Of a stretch of DNA of 64,000 nt, positions 44,157 through 54,118 are shown one piece after another; position 1 is the first letter of the stretch, and each line of letters begins with the position of its first letter. The stretch is from assembly GCF_900215435.1 (NCBI RefSeq), contig NZ_OCMY01000001.1, forward strand, positions 744,001 to 808,000. The letters are read 5' to 3'. The position numbers were made by a program, and so were the translations under genes. The DNA comes from Candidatus Pantoea floridensis (GTDB taxonomy: Bacteria > Pseudomonadota > Gammaproteobacteria > Enterobacterales > Enterobacteriaceae). The notes beneath the pieces are model-generated. The model was given only the letters and a program-made list of their open reading frames with translations, did no database searches and was not told the DNA's origin.

Positions 44157-45845
44157 ATGCATCACACCACACCGTTGATCACTACCATTGTCGGGGGATT
44201 GGTCCTCGCATTTCTCCTTGGTATGCTGGCAAATCGCCTGCGCATCTCACCGCTGGTCGGCTATTTATTGGCGGGCGTGCTGGCCGGCCCTTTCACACCA
44301 GGCTTTGTCGCGGATACCAATCTTGCCCCTGAACTGGCTGAACTCGGTGTGATTCTGCTGATGTTCGGCGTCGGTTTGCACTTCTCGCTCAAGGATTTGA
44401 TGTCGGTAAAGTCTATCGCCATTCCCGGCGCCATCGCGCAAATCGCCGTGGCGACGCTGCTGGGAATGGGGCTTTCCTGGACGATGGGCTGGTCGTGGAT
44501 GACCGGCCTGGTGTTTGGGCTGTGTCTCTCAACCGCCAGCACCGTGGTACTGCTGCGTGCGCTGGAAGAACGTCAGCTCATTGATAGCCAGCGCGGACAA
44601 ATCGCCATTGGCTGGCTAATCGTTGAAGATTTGGTGATGGTGCTGACGCTGGTGCTACTGCCTGCCATCGCCGGCATGCTCGAACAGGGCAATGCCAGCC
44701 CAACGCTGCTGCTGTGGGATCTGCTGCTCACCATCGGCAAAGTGGTCGCCTTTATGGTGCTGATGATGGTGGTAGGACGTCGCGTGGTGCCGTGGATTCT
44801 GGCAAAAAGTGCCGCTACCGGTTCGCGTGAGCTGTTTACCCTTGCGGTTTTGGCGCTGGCACTCGGTATCGCCTTTGGTGCGGTCGAGTTCTTTGATGTT
44901 TCCTTTGCACTCGGCGCCTTCTTTGCCGGCATGGTGCTGAACGAATCGGAACTGAGCCACCGCGCGGCACACGATACCCTGCCGCTGCGCGATGCCTTCG
45001 CCGTACTGTTCTTTGTTTCCGTTGGCATGCTGTTTGACCCGATGATTCTGATTGAACAGCCGCTGGCGGTGCTCGGCGCGCTGGCGATTATCGTCCTCGG
45101 TAAATCGATCGCCGCGTGGCTGCTGGTTACGCTATTGGGTCATTCACGCCGCACCGCCATGACCATTTCGGTGAGTTTGGCGCAGATTGGTGAATTTGCC
45201 TTTATTCTGGCCGGCCTCGGTATTTCGCTGGGTATGTTGAGCGATGAAGGCCGCAATCTGGTGCTGGCGGCGGCAATTCTCTCTATCATGCTCAACCCCA
45301 TTCTGTTTACCGTGCTGGAGCGCTACCTCGATAAAACCGAGACCATGGAAGAGCAGACGCTGGAAGAAGCTATCGAAGAAGAGAAGCAGATTCCGGTGGA
45401 TATCTGCAACCACGCGGTGCTGGTCGGCTATGGTCGCGTCGGCAGCCTGCTGGGGCAAAAACTGATGGATGCGGATGTGCCGCTGGTGGTGGTGGAGAAT
45501 TCCCGCCCACGCGTTGAAGCGCTACGTGAGCAAGGTATTAAAGCGGTGCTGGGCAATGCAGCTCGCGTTGATACCATGGAGCTGGCGCGGCTCGACTGCG
45601 CACGCTGGCTGCTGCTGACGATTCCAAATGGGTATGAAGCGGGCGAAGTCGTTACGGCGGCGCGTGAGAAGCGTCCCGACATTGAGATTATTGCGCGTGC
45701 GCATTACGACGATGAAGTGACCTATATTATGGAGCGCGGCGCCAATCGCGTGGTGATGGGTGAACGTGAAATCGCCAATAGCATGCTGCACGTGCTGGAA
45801 GAAGAGATTGCGCAGAACCCGATTGTGCGCGAGTGCCCGATTTAA
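44157..45845 (+). CDS. ybaL: CPA2-family cation/proton antiporter YbaL with RCK domain
   Basis: YbaL (562 residues) has an N-terminal KefB-like exchanger domain of about 12 helices (residues about 5-390) and a C-terminal TrkA-N/RCK domain (AVLVGYGRVGSLLGQKLMDADVPLVVVE). It probably exchanges K+ or Na+ for protons under nucleotide control; the ion is not established. The ATG at 44157 follows AAGGAG; the ORF extends upstream without support. A repeat-derived terminator follows. Confidence 0.95.
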   Translation: MHHTTPLITTIVGGLVLAFLLGMLANRLRISPLVGYLLAGVLAGPFTPGFVADTNLAPELAELGVILLMFGVGLHFSLKDLMSVKSIAIPGAIAQIAVATLLGMGLSWTMGWSWMTGLVFGLCLSTASTVVLLRALEERQLIDSQRGQIAIGWLIVEDLVMVLTLVLLPAIAGMLEQGNASPTLLLWDLLLTIGKVVAFMVLMMVVGRRVVPWILAKSAATGSRELFTLAVLALALGIAFGAVEFFDVSFALGAFFAGMVLNESELSHRAAHDTLPLRDAFAVLFFVSVGMLFDPMILIEQPLAVLGALAIIVLGKSIAAWLLVTLLGHSRRTAMTISVSLAQIGEFAFILAGLGISLGMLSDEGRNLVLAAAILSIMLNPILFTVLERYLDKTETMEEQTLEEAIEEEKQIPVDICNHAVLVGYGRVGSLLGQKLMDADVPLVVVENSRPRVEALREQGIKAVLGNAARVDTMELARLDCARWLLLTIPNGYEAGEVVTAAREKRPDIEIIARAHYDDEVTYIMERGANRVVMGEREIANSMLHVLEEEIAQNPIVRECPI

Positions 45846-45868
45846 ATGAGTGCGGTCATTGTTAAGAT

Positions 45869-45958
45869 CGCCATAAATGGCGTAATGCTCGTCAGTTAAG
45901 CGTGAATCGGTCACCATGAATGGTGACCTTTTTTGTAGGGTGCGCATTCATGCGCACC
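45869..45958 (+). repeat. Type-A repeat, internally deleted copy
   Basis: It matches the joining part of the 40561 array (GCGTAATGCTCGTCAGTTAAGCGTGAATCGG) and then the first palindrome. It lacks the CTACGTGGATATCGCCGG part, so the palindrome directly meets the T-run, followed by GTAGGGTGCGCATTCATGCG. Confidence 0.88.
45909..45934 (+). terminator. Repeat-derived Rho-independent terminator after ybaL
   Basis: GGTCACCA-TGAA-TGGTGACC forms a perfect 8-bp stem with a four-base loop, followed by six T. It lies about 65 bp after the ybaL stop and inside a type-A repeat copy. Confidence 0.82.
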
Positions 45959-45980
45959 GATGCCATCATCAACGATATCA

Positions 45981-47282
45981 TCAACGATCCCAGTACGACT
46001 CTTCTAAACTGTCTTCCCGCTCCGGCAGGCCACGCGTCAGGCGTGGTGAATGCTGGTTCAACACCTGATAACTCACCCGGTTGGCGTATTTACACACCTG
46101 TGCCAGCGAGGAATACGTCAGATAGGCTCGTCCGTGTTTGCTGGAGTTAGGCACCTTTTGGCGGTGGAAGTTGTTGGCGGTGATATCATGCAGCAGTGCC
46201 GCCAGCGCGCCATCGCCCGCGCCATTGGTGTTCATAATCTTTTCTGGTCCGCCCATGTAAGGCGCGATATGCGAGAAAATACGCAGCGGCTGGTCGCAAT
46301 CCTTGTGACGCATCGCCCGACTAAATTCATATTGGTTGAACTCAGCCAACGCGCCCGGCAGCAGCGGATGGTTGGTTTTGCGCTTGAATTCCTCTTCCGT
46401 GAAGCCGGCCATGTACAAACCGGTTGGCCCAGCGGTGCACAACACCAGATCCACCCAATCCAGCGCCATGTTCGATGCCAGCAAAGGGTCTTGCTCACCG
46501 GTCAACGCGAAAGCCTCTTCTTCATTCATCGCGACAATCGAGACGTGATCGCGCAGGAAGTCGCGCCAGAACTGCGGGTTATCCTGAATCACATATTTAG
46601 TGCCGAGCGTTAGCACCACCGGCACATTGTGTTTCTTTGCGTATTCAATAGCACGCAGCGTCGCTTCCGGCATCGGTTCGCCCGGCTGGCAGCGCACCAG
46701 ATACGACGTCAGCACCAGCGCCGACGCGCCGGCAATCACCTCTTCCGGAATGTTGCTGGCGTGCAGCTGGTTCATTAAACCCGGACTGATGGCAAAGGTG
46801 CGTTCGCCCTGCTCGCCAATCAGCGTGAAGCAGCGGCCAATGGCGCCGTCCACGCCCTGCAGGAAGTTAAGATCCATGCGGCTGGATGTGTTGCACAGGT
46901 AGCGATAGGCATAGCCGCCAATCTGGATGTTGTTACACATCACGCCCAGCAGCACCGAGCGATCGTCGGCGAGTACCGAGTAGTTGTGCAGCGTATTGCC
47001 GATGGTGCCACCCGCGAATTGATGGCTGATGAGCTCTTCACGCATCAGTTCGTTATAGAGTGCTTCGGCAGTCGTATCGTCGATAACCAGCGAATGGCCG
47101 GCGCTAAGGCCGTAACGCTGCAAAAAGTCATCATCGACTTTAGCTTCAATATCCACCAGCGTCTGGTCGATACCCACCACCCAGCTGCCCTCTTCCTGCT
47201 CTTGCTGCGTAGCTTGCAGCAGCGGATCGCGCGCGTTAACGGGGAAATAGTGTTTGGATTTGCGTTTGCCGGGAAATTTCAT
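45981..47282 (-). CDS. gsk: Inosine-guanosine kinase
   Basis: Gsk (433 residues, near the E. coli 434) phosphorylates inosine and guanosine to IMP and GMP in purine salvage. It is a PfkB-family kinase with the catalytic NTNGAGDGALAALLHD near the C terminus, the N-terminal VVGIDQTLVDIEAKVDDDFL and HQFAGGTIGNTLHNY. The ATG at 47282 starts MKFPGKRKSKHYFPV as in E. coli. It lies 58 bp after hemH on the same strand; the aes gene found near hemH in E. coli is absent. Confidence 0.97.
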   Translation of the reverse strand: MKFPGKRKSKHYFPVNARDPLLQATQQEQEEGSWVVGIDQTLVDIEAKVDDDFLQRYGLSAGHSLVIDDTTAEALYNELMREELISHQFAGGTIGNTLHNYSVLADDRSVLLGVMCNNIQIGGYAYRYLCNTSSRMDLNFLQGVDGAIGRCFTLIGEQGERTFAISPGLMNQLHASNIPEEVIAGASALVLTSYLVRCQPGEPMPEATLRAIEYAKKHNVPVVLTLGTKYVIQDNPQFWRDFLRDHVSIVAMNEEEAFALTGEQDPLLASNMALDWVDLVLCTAGPTGLYMAGFTEEEFKRKTNHPLLPGALAEFNQYEFSRAMRHKDCDQPLRIFSHIAPYMGGPEKIMNTNGAGDGALAALLHDITANNFHRQKVPNSSKHGRAYLTYSSLAQVCKYANRVSYQVLNQHSPRLTRGLPEREDSLEESYWDR

Positions 47283-47300
47283 CGAGAGTGCCGTCAGGGA

Positions 47301-47335
47301 AAATCAGGCAGAGAATGATATCACACTCTCTGCCG
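47301..47335 (-). terminator. Possible Rho-independent terminator after hemH
   Basis: On the minus strand GGCAGAGA pairs with TCTCTGCC around a 12-base loop, with TGATTTT after it. The gap before the T-run and the large loop make it weaker than the others here. Confidence 0.5.
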
Positions 47336-47340
47336 CACCA

Positions 47341-48300
47341 TTAACGGCGTGCGTTGACCAGCTGCAGCATCATTTCAATGTGCTCGGCATCATCGTTGAG
47401 CGCAGGAATGTACTCGAACTTTTCACCACCGGCATGCAGGAAGATCTCGCAGTTTTCTCCGCTGATCTCCTCTAGCGTTTCCAGGCAATCTGCAGCAAAG
47501 CCGGGACTCATCACCTGCACATGCTTGATGCCTTTCGCCGGCAAACTCTTCATGGTTTCATCGGTGTACGGCGTCAACCACGGCTCACGGCCAAAGCGCG
47601 ACTGGAAGGTCATCATGATTTTATGCGGCGCAATACCTAACGCGGCCGCTAACGCAGCGGTGGTGTCTTTGCAGCGCTGCGGATAATCATCACCTTCATT
47701 GGCGAAACGCTGCGGAATGCCGTGATACGACAGCACCAGCAGATCCGGTTCGCCATGCTGCGCGAACGAGCGTTCTACCGAGGCTTTCAGGGCAGCGATA
47801 TAGGCCGGGTGTTCGGCATAATCGCGAATAAAAGCCACTTCCGGCAGCGAGCGCAGCGGTTTAAAGCTCGTGGCTAACCCATCCCAAACAGCGGCTACCG
47901 TTGAGCATGAGAACTGCGGATAGAGCGGCAGCACGATCAGTTTAGTGACGCCCTGCGCCAGCAGGCGCTGCAGCGCGCTATCCAGGCTTGGCTGGCCGTA
48001 GCTCATGCCGAGCTCAACCGGCATATCCAGGCGCTGTGCCAGGGCTTCACGCTGGCGCTTGCTGAATACCATCAAGGGTGAACCTTCGTCCATCCACACG
48101 GATGCATAGAGTTTCGAGACGCGCGGCGAGCGGAACGGCAGGATGATGAAATTGAGAATCGGCCACCATAACCAACGCGGCGTATCAACCACGCGTGGAT
48201 CGCCGAGAAATTGTTTTAGATAGCGCTTAACCGCAGGTGTGGTGGGTGCCTCTGGTGTACCTAAATTAACCAGTAAAACCCCGGGCTTTTCTTGCCTCAT
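47341..48300 (-). CDS. hemH: Ferrochelatase
   Basis: HemH (319 residues; E. coli 320) inserts Fe(II) into protoporphyrin IX, the last step of haem synthesis. Family marks are [15 protein letters not shown], the active-site region [12 protein letters not shown] (catalytic His), the [17 protein letters not shown] segment, and [14 protein letters not shown] with the Glu pair. The ATG at 48300 follows AAGGA six bases upstream; longer in-frame starts are not supported. It follows adk on the same strand. Confidence 0.98.
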   Translation of the reverse strand: MRQEKPGVLLVNLGTPEAPTTPAVKRYLKQFLGDPRVVDTPRWLWWPILNFIILPFRSPRVSKLYASVWMDEGSPLMVFSKRQREALAQRLDMPVELGMSYGQPSLDSALQRLLAQGVTKLIVLPLYPQFSCSTVAAVWDGLATSFKPLRSLPEVAFIRDYAEHPAYIAALKASVERSFAQHGEPDLLVLSYHGIPQRFANEGDDYPQRCKDTTAALAAALGIAPHKIMMTFQSRFGREPWLTPYTDETMKSLPAKGIKHVQVMSPGFAADCLETLEEISGENCEIFLHAGGEKFEYIPALNDDAEHIEMMLQLVNARR

Positions 48301-48388
48301 TGTATTTCCTTGATGTCGAAACGAATGGGTCAAATCAAAATCAGGGGAAATTGTAGCGGAAATCGAGGGAGGAGAAAGCAATTGCTGC

Positions 48389-48411
48389 AAAAGGGCCGGA
48401 CAACCGGCCCT
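48389..48411 (-). terminator. Rho-independent terminator after adk
   Basis: On the minus strand AGGGCCGG-TTGT-CCGGCCCT is followed by a short T-run (TTTT shared with the stem end). It lies 10 bp after the adk stop. Confidence 0.78.
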
Positions 48412-48420
48412 CTGGACGCC

Positions 48421-49122
<702 letters not shown>

Positions 49123-49216
49123 TTATGCCCCGCGCACCACAAGGAAACGGGCACGCTTCTGACGAAAGGTCTACTTTGACCTGCTTTGTCAGGGAATACT
49201 AGCAGAGTGCCTGTTT

Positions 49217-50047
49217 TTAGGAATTTCGGCTACGTATCAGCGCTTCCTTCAGTCGTGTTTTTAAGGTGTTAGTGACGTTGAGATGTTTGTTCACGCTGCC
49301 ACGAACGTTAGCACGCAGACGTAAGCGCTGCGGAGAAGATAGCACCTGAATATCCTGAGGAAACGTGCTGACATTCAGCCCGATAGGTAAGGGAAAAAGG
49401 GCGAACGGCAACCCCGGTTGCTGAATTGATCGCAGCATTAGCGGGGCTTCAAGCGCGATACTTTCTACCGTTGCGATGTTGAACGGCCGCCAGTCGTCGT
49501 TCTCCATTATCGCCAGCGCTTGTTCGGCTGCGGCGCCGAAAGCAAGCCCCTGCTCAAACAACCGCAGCTCACTGCGTACCAGGGTGCTGAAATCAGCAGT
49601 ACGTAAAGCGATCAGCACCAGATCGCTACACAAGGCGGCGTGTCGATCCAAATGCGTAACAAAGAGCCGCGCATCGCTGATAAGACGTTTATGCAGCTGG
49701 GTGGCAAAGGATTCTGAGGCATCCGTAACCCCCTGACTCTGGCATTCGCTCAGCGCCCGCACGCGCCCGTGCTGCATATCGATATGTTCCACCAGCGCAA
49801 TGTTGCCCGCCATCATCGGCAAGGTAGGCAGCACGCTGAGTTCGCTAACCGGATAGTGCGACGCGTAGCGGGTTTGGTTACGCGCCTGTTCCTGACGCAG
49901 AAATAATTGGGAAAGCAGCACCCGGGCAATATGCAACGAGGGTGCAAAGAAGAGGTCGTAATTTTCAAGCCGGTAGTGACGGGAAAGCAAGCCGCGAAGC
50001 TTATCGCGCGCCGCCGCCGCCCTGGCAGTAGCAAGTTGTGGAGCCAT
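49217..50047 (-). CDS. Protein of unknown function, divergent from a LysR regulator
   Basis: This 276-residue soluble protein has no signal peptide or membrane span. The N-terminal part (ARDKLRGLLSRHYRLENYDLFFAPSLHIARVLLSQLFL) is reminiscent of the PLP-enzyme fold type I, and the rest is mixed alpha/beta, but no PLP-binding lysine motif is visible. I do not assign a function. It is divergent from the LysR gene at 50235 (187 bp apart), which probably regulates it, and both are inserted between adk and htpG. Confidence 0.6.
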   Translation of the reverse strand: MAPQLATARAAAARDKLRGLLSRHYRLENYDLFFAPSLHIARVLLSQLFLRQEQARNQTRYASHYPVSELSVLPTLPMMAGNIALVEHIDMQHGRVRALSECQSQGVTDASESFATQLHKRLISDARLFVTHLDRHAALCSDLVLIALRTADFSTLVRSELRLFEQGLAFGAAAEQALAIMENDDWRPFNIATVESIALEAPLMLRSIQQPGLPFALFPLPIGLNVSTFPQDIQVLSSPQRLRLRANVRGSVNKHLNVTNTLKTRLKEALIRSRNS

Positions 50048-50234
50048 CGCGTGATATTTCTCTTGTTATTGTGCTGTGTGCGGGAGGTGCAACGTGACGG
50101 CGATTTCTGGCAAAACCACAGAGAGGCTTAGCCGTCAACCGCCAGAATCTGGGGGAAAGGTTAGGCCAATGCGGCTGGACATTAAAATGATATAAACTGA
50201 CAATCCCTGTTAGGTTTTTACACAGGGGACGAGT

Positions 50235-51104
50235 ATGACCGCGCTTCCATCGTTACGTGCACTGCACTATTTCCACCAGGCGGCACTGTATTGCAGTTTT
50301 AGCGTGGCAGCCGAACGTCTGCATGTCACCCACAGCGCCATTAGCCATCAGGTGCGGCAGCTGGAGAGCTGGATGGGCAAGCCGCTGTTTGTGCGCACCA
50401 ACGGACGCGTCAAATTAACCTCACACGGTGAACGTTTGCTGGTGAGCTGTCAGAAAGCCTTTAGTGAACTCTCCACCAGCTGCGAAAGTATTCGTACCGG
50501 CATGCGCCATCATCTCAGCGTCTCCTGTGCGCCCAGCTTCCTGGCGCAATGGCTAATTCCACGCATCGCCAGCTTTTATCAACGCTATCCCGATATTGAA
50601 GTGCAGTTTCAGCCGCTGGTGGACATTGACCAACTGCGCAGCGAGCACACCGACGTGCTCATTCTCAGCGCAGAGCAATCGCCGGATGAGGATATTGATG
50701 CCACTTTGATTAGCGATGATTACATCGGCCCACTATGTGCTCCGCAGTTTGCCGTGCGTTTTCGAAATGAGCAGGATCTTGCCGCGCTGCCGCTGCTGCA
50801 CGCCGATACGCGACTGCATGCGTGGGCCGAATGGGCAAAAACCAGCGGCGCGCGCGGTAATTTCTGGATCGGCAAGCACTTCGATAATTTAACGTTAGGC
50901 ATTCAGGCAGCCAGAAATGGCTTAGGCGTGATTATGGCACCGCGTCTGTTGGTGCGTCAGGAGTTGAGTGACGGAACGTTGATCGCACCGTTGGGCTTTG
51001 TACGCGTCGATCGCGCGACGCTGATGATGACCAAGATATCGCGCCAGCACGATGCGGAGATTACGCTGTTTCGCGATTGGCTGCGCGATCAGGCGCAGAT
51101 ATAA
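50235..51104 (+). CDS. LysR-family regulator (GcvA-like)
   Basis: This 289-residue protein begins PSLRALHYFHQAALYCSFSVAAERLHVTHSAISHQVRQLESWMGKPLFVR, the GcvA/AmpR-type LysR helix-turn-helix. An effector domain follows (about residues 90-289; SVSCAPSFLAQWLIPRI, AARNGLGVIMAPRLLV). The ATG at 50235 follows GGGGAC. It is divergent from the unknown gene at 49217, suggesting a regulator-target pair; the effector is unknown. It ends close to the htpG terminator, with which it is convergent. Confidence 0.93.
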   Translation: MTALPSLRALHYFHQAALYCSFSVAAERLHVTHSAISHQVRQLESWMGKPLFVRTNGRVKLTSHGERLLVSCQKAFSELSTSCESIRTGMRHHLSVSCAPSFLAQWLIPRIASFYQRYPDIEVQFQPLVDIDQLRSEHTDVLILSAEQSPDEDIDATLISDDYIGPLCAPQFAVRFRNEQDLAALPLLHADTRLHAWAEWAKTSGARGNFWIGKHFDNLTLGIQAARNGLGVIMAPRLLVRQELSDGTLIAPLGFVRVDRATLMMTKISRQHDAEITLFRDWLRDQAQI

Positions 51105-51114
51105 AAGCAGATAT

Positions 51115-51142
51115 AAAAAAGGTCGCCATGTGAATGGCGACC
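51115..51142 (-). terminator. Repeat-derived Rho-independent terminator of htpG
   Basis: On the minus strand GGTCGCCAT-TCAC-ATGGCGACC is followed by six T, 18 bp after the htpG stop. The stem is the first palindrome of the type-A repeat with a slightly enlarged loop. Confidence 0.85.
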
Positions 51143-51159
51143 CTGCGAGTTTGGTGCGA

Positions 51160-53034
51160 TTACGCCGTCAGCAGCTGGTTCATACGACGGATAAACTGGT
51201 TCGGATCGTCCAGTGTGCCGCGTTCTGCCAGCAGCGCCTGATCCAGCAGCAGCTCAACCCACTCCGCAAAGCGCGTTTCGTCCTGCGTATCAGCCACACG
51301 TTTCACTAGCGTATGATCCGGGTTAATCTCGAAGATGTACTTCACGTCCGGCACGTCCTGACCGGCCGCAGCAAACAGCTTCGCCATCTGCGTGGTCATT
51401 TCGTTGGCATCGGTGGTAACAATCGCTGGCGTGTCGGTGAGACGATGTGTCAGACGCACCTCTTTCACGCGCTCGCCCAGCAGGGTTTTCACGCGTTCAA
51501 CGAACGGCTCCAGCGCTTTCTCCGCTTCTTTCTGCTCTTCAGTCTCTTCGTCGGCCAATTTGCTCAGGGAATCATCCGCTTTGCTCACTGACTGGAAGGT
51601 TTTGCCGTCGAACTCGGTGAGGTAGCTCATCATCCATTCGTCGATACGATCGGAGAGCAGCAGCACCTCAATGCCTTTCTTACGGAACAGTTCCAGATGC
51701 GGGCTGCTCTTCGCAGCGGCATAGCTGTCAGCGGTGATATAGTAAATCTTGTCCTGACCTTCTACCATGCGGCTCAGATAATCTTCCAGCGAAATGGTCT
51801 GCTCGGCGCCTTCACTCTGGCTGGTGGCAAAGCGCAGCAGTTTGGCGATGGTTTCCTGATTCGCGTTGTCTTCAGCCGGCCCCTCTTTCAACACCAGACC
51901 AAACTCTTTCCAGAACTGCTGATATTTTTCTGCGTCGTCTTTCGCCAGTTTTTCCAGCATCTGCAGGCTACGCTTGGTCAGCGCGCTACGCAGGCTCTGG
52001 GTGACACGGCTGTCCTGCAGGATTTCACGCGACACGTTCAGTGGCAGATCATTAGAATCTATCAGGCCACGGACAAAGCGCAGGTAGTTCGGCATGAACT
52101 GCTCAGCATCGTCCATGATGAAGACGCGCTGCACATAAAGTTTCAGGCCGTGCTTGCTGTCGCGGTTCCACATGTCGAACGGCGCACGCGCCGGGATGTA
52201 AAGCAGGCTGGTATATTCCTGTTTACCTTCTACACGGTTGTGGCTCCAGATTGCCGGATCGCTAAAATCATGGGCGATATGCTTATAGAACTCGTTGTAT
52301 TCGTCGTCGCTGATCTCGGACTTGTTACGCGTCCATAGCGCCTGGGCTTTGTTGATCTTCTCCCATTTGCTTTCGCCGGTTTCTTCGTCTTTGCTTTCAA
52401 TTTCAACCGGCAACGCGATGTGATCGGAGTATTTGCTGATCACATTACGCACACGCCATGCATCGAGGAAATCGTCCTCGCCTTCACGGAAGTGCAGCGT
52501 GATGTCGGTGCCGCGATCGGCTTTCGCAATCTCCGCCAGCGTGTATTCACCTTCGCCAGCTGATTCCCAGAACACCGCTTCATCGGCTTTTGCGCCGGCT
52601 GCGCGGGTGCGCACGGTAACTTTATCCGCCACGATGAAGGCTGAATAGAAGCCTACGCCGAACTGGCCGATCAGCTGGCTGTCTTTCGCCTGGTCGGAAC
52701 CCAGAGATTCCAGGAAGGATTTGGTACCCGATTTCGCGATGGTACCGAGGTTCTCAATCACCTCATCACGGCGCATACCGATACCGTTATCGCTAAGCGT
52801 CAGGGTGCGGTTTTCCGGATTGACCGAGATGCGCACGCGCAGCTCACCATCGCCTTCATACAGATCTGGCGTCGACAGCGCACGGAAGCGCAATTTATCG
52901 GCGGCATCTGAAGCGTTGGAAATCAGCTCGCGCAGGAAAATCTCTTTATTTGAATAGAGGGAATGGATCATCAGGTGCAGAAGTTGTTTTACCTCTGACT
53001 GGAAGCCACGCGTCTCTTGTCCTTTCATGGTCAT
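51160..53034 (-). CDS. htpG: Hsp90-family chaperone HtpG
   Basis: HtpG (624 residues from ATG 53034) is the cytoplasmic Hsp90 homologue. It has a GHKL ATPase domain ([59 protein letters not shown]), a middle domain with [10 protein letters not shown], and a C-terminal dimerisation domain ([24 protein letters not shown]). The start has GAGG five bases upstream; ATG 53028 (MKGQE) is the E. coli start equivalent. A sigma-32 promoter precedes it. Confidence 0.98.
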   Translation of the reverse strand: MTMKGQETRGFQSEVKQLLHLMIHSLYSNKEIFLRELISNASDAADKLRFRALSTPDLYEGDGELRVRISVNPENRTLTLSDNGIGMRRDEVIENLGTIAKSGTKSFLESLGSDQAKDSQLIGQFGVGFYSAFIVADKVTVRTRAAGAKADEAVFWESAGEGEYTLAEIAKADRGTDITLHFREGEDDFLDAWRVRNVISKYSDHIALPVEIESKDEETGESKWEKINKAQALWTRNKSEISDDEYNEFYKHIAHDFSDPAIWSHNRVEGKQEYTSLLYIPARAPFDMWNRDSKHGLKLYVQRVFIMDDAEQFMPNYLRFVRGLIDSNDLPLNVSREILQDSRVTQSLRSALTKRSLQMLEKLAKDDAEKYQQFWKEFGLVLKEGPAEDNANQETIAKLLRFATSQSEGAEQTISLEDYLSRMVEGQDKIYYITADSYAAAKSSPHLELFRKKGIEVLLLSDRIDEWMMSYLTEFDGKTFQSVSKADDSLSKLADEETEEQKEAEKALEPFVERVKTLLGERVKEVRLTHRLTDTPAIVTTDANEMTTQMAKLFAAAGQDVPDVKYIFEINPDHTLVKRVADTQDETRFAEWVELLLDQALLAERGTLDDPNQFIRRMNQLLTA

Positions 53035-53076
53035 TGCTACCTCAACTGAATCGGGGTTGATGATACGTTGAGAGAG

Positions 53077-53104
53077 AAATGGGGATGAAGGGCAGGATTT
53101 CAAG
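53077..53104 (-). promoter_or_regulatory. Sigma-32 promoter of htpG
   Basis: On the minus strand CTTGAAA, a 13-bp spacer and CCCCATTT match the heat-shock consensus exactly. It ends 42 bp before the htpG ATG. Confidence 0.92.
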
Positions 53105-53133
53105 CCGATATCCGTGAAGACATCGGCAAGTGA

Positions 53134-53739
53134 TTAGAAATTAATCTTATGACGTCCAGCGAGCGAGTGCGACAGCGTGGTGCCGTCCACCATTTCCAGC
53201 TCACCGCCAACCGGTACACCGTGCGCAATGCGGCTGGCATCAGCGCCATATTGCCCGCACAGCTCGGCGATGTAGTTGGCCGTTGCTTCTCCTTCCACCG
53301 TGGGGTTGGTGGCGAGGATCACTTCGGTTAGGGTTTCGCGCTCCAGACGCTGCTCCAGCCGATCCAGACCAATATCCTGCGGACCAATGCCATCCAGCGG
53401 TGACAAATGGCCCATCAGCACAAAGTAGCGTCCGCCGAACTGGCCGGTTTGCTCAATGGCGTGGATATCAGCCGGGCTTTCCACTACGCAAATCTGGCCG
53501 TTTTGCTGACGGCGCGGATTGGCGCAGATGGTGCAGATCTCCTGCTCGGTGAAGGTTCGGCAATCGGCGCAGTGGCCGATTTCCGACATGGCGCGGGTCA
53601 ACGCCTGCGCCAGACGCATGCCACCGCTACGATCGCGCTGCAACAGCTGAAAAGCCATGCGCTGCGCCGACTTAGGGCCAACGCCCGGCAGGCAACGCAA
53701 CGACTCCATCAAAGATTCAAGCAGTGGACTGGTTTGCAT
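53134..53739 (-). CDS. recR: Recombination mediator RecR
   Basis: RecR (201 residues) acts with RecF and RecO to load RecA on gapped DNA. It has a helix-hairpin-helix ([20 protein letters not shown]), a four-Cys zinc finger ([21 protein letters not shown]) and a TOPRIM domain ([26 protein letters not shown]). Its ATG shares a base with the ybaB stop. It is part of the dnaX–ybaB–recR operon. Confidence 0.98.
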   Translation of the reverse strand: MQTSPLLESLMESLRCLPGVGPKSAQRMAFQLLQRDRSGGMRLAQALTRAMSEIGHCADCRTFTEQEICTICANPRRQQNGQICVVESPADIHAIEQTGQFGGRYFVLMGHLSPLDGIGPQDIGLDRLEQRLERETLTEVILATNPTVEGEATANYIAELCGQYGADASRIAHGVPVGGELEMVDGTTLSHSLAGRHKINF

Positions 53740-54068
53740 TAGAACGGCATCTTGAAGCCAGGCGGCAGCTGCATGCCACTTGATACAGAGGCCATTTTCT
53801 CTTTCTGCGTTTCGTCGATACGGCGTGCAGCATCGTTAAAGGCCGCGGCGATCAGATCTTCCAGCATGTCTTTGTCATCTTCCAGCAAGCTAGGATCGAC
53901 TTCAACACGACGGCAGTTGTGCGCACCGTTGATGGTAACTTTAACCAAGCCCGCGCCTGATTCACCGGTCACTTCGATCGCGGCGATCTCTTCCTGCACT
54001 TTGGCCATTTTGTCTTGCATCTGCTGGGCCTGTTTCATCAGGTTGCCCAATCCGCCTTTACCAAACAT
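53739..54068 (-). CDS. ybaB: Nucleoid-associated protein YbaB (EbfC family)
   Basis: YbaB (109 residues) is a small DNA-binding dimer of the EbfC family. It starts [62 protein letters not shown], nearly the E. coli sequence. The ATG at 54068 follows AGAGAGA; an upstream in-frame start is inside the dnaX–ybaB gap and less likely. It lies 50 bp after dnaX. Confidence 0.97.
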   Translation of the reverse strand: MFGKGGLGNLMKQAQQMQDKMAKVQEEIAAIEVTGESGAGLVKVTINGAHNCRRVEVDPSLLEDDKDMLEDLIAAAFNDAARRIDETQKEKMASVSSGMQLPPGFKMPF

Positions 54069-54118
54069 AGTTTTCTCTCTCTGCTGGGGCTGCGCGCAAT
54101 CAACGCGCGGCAGCATGT

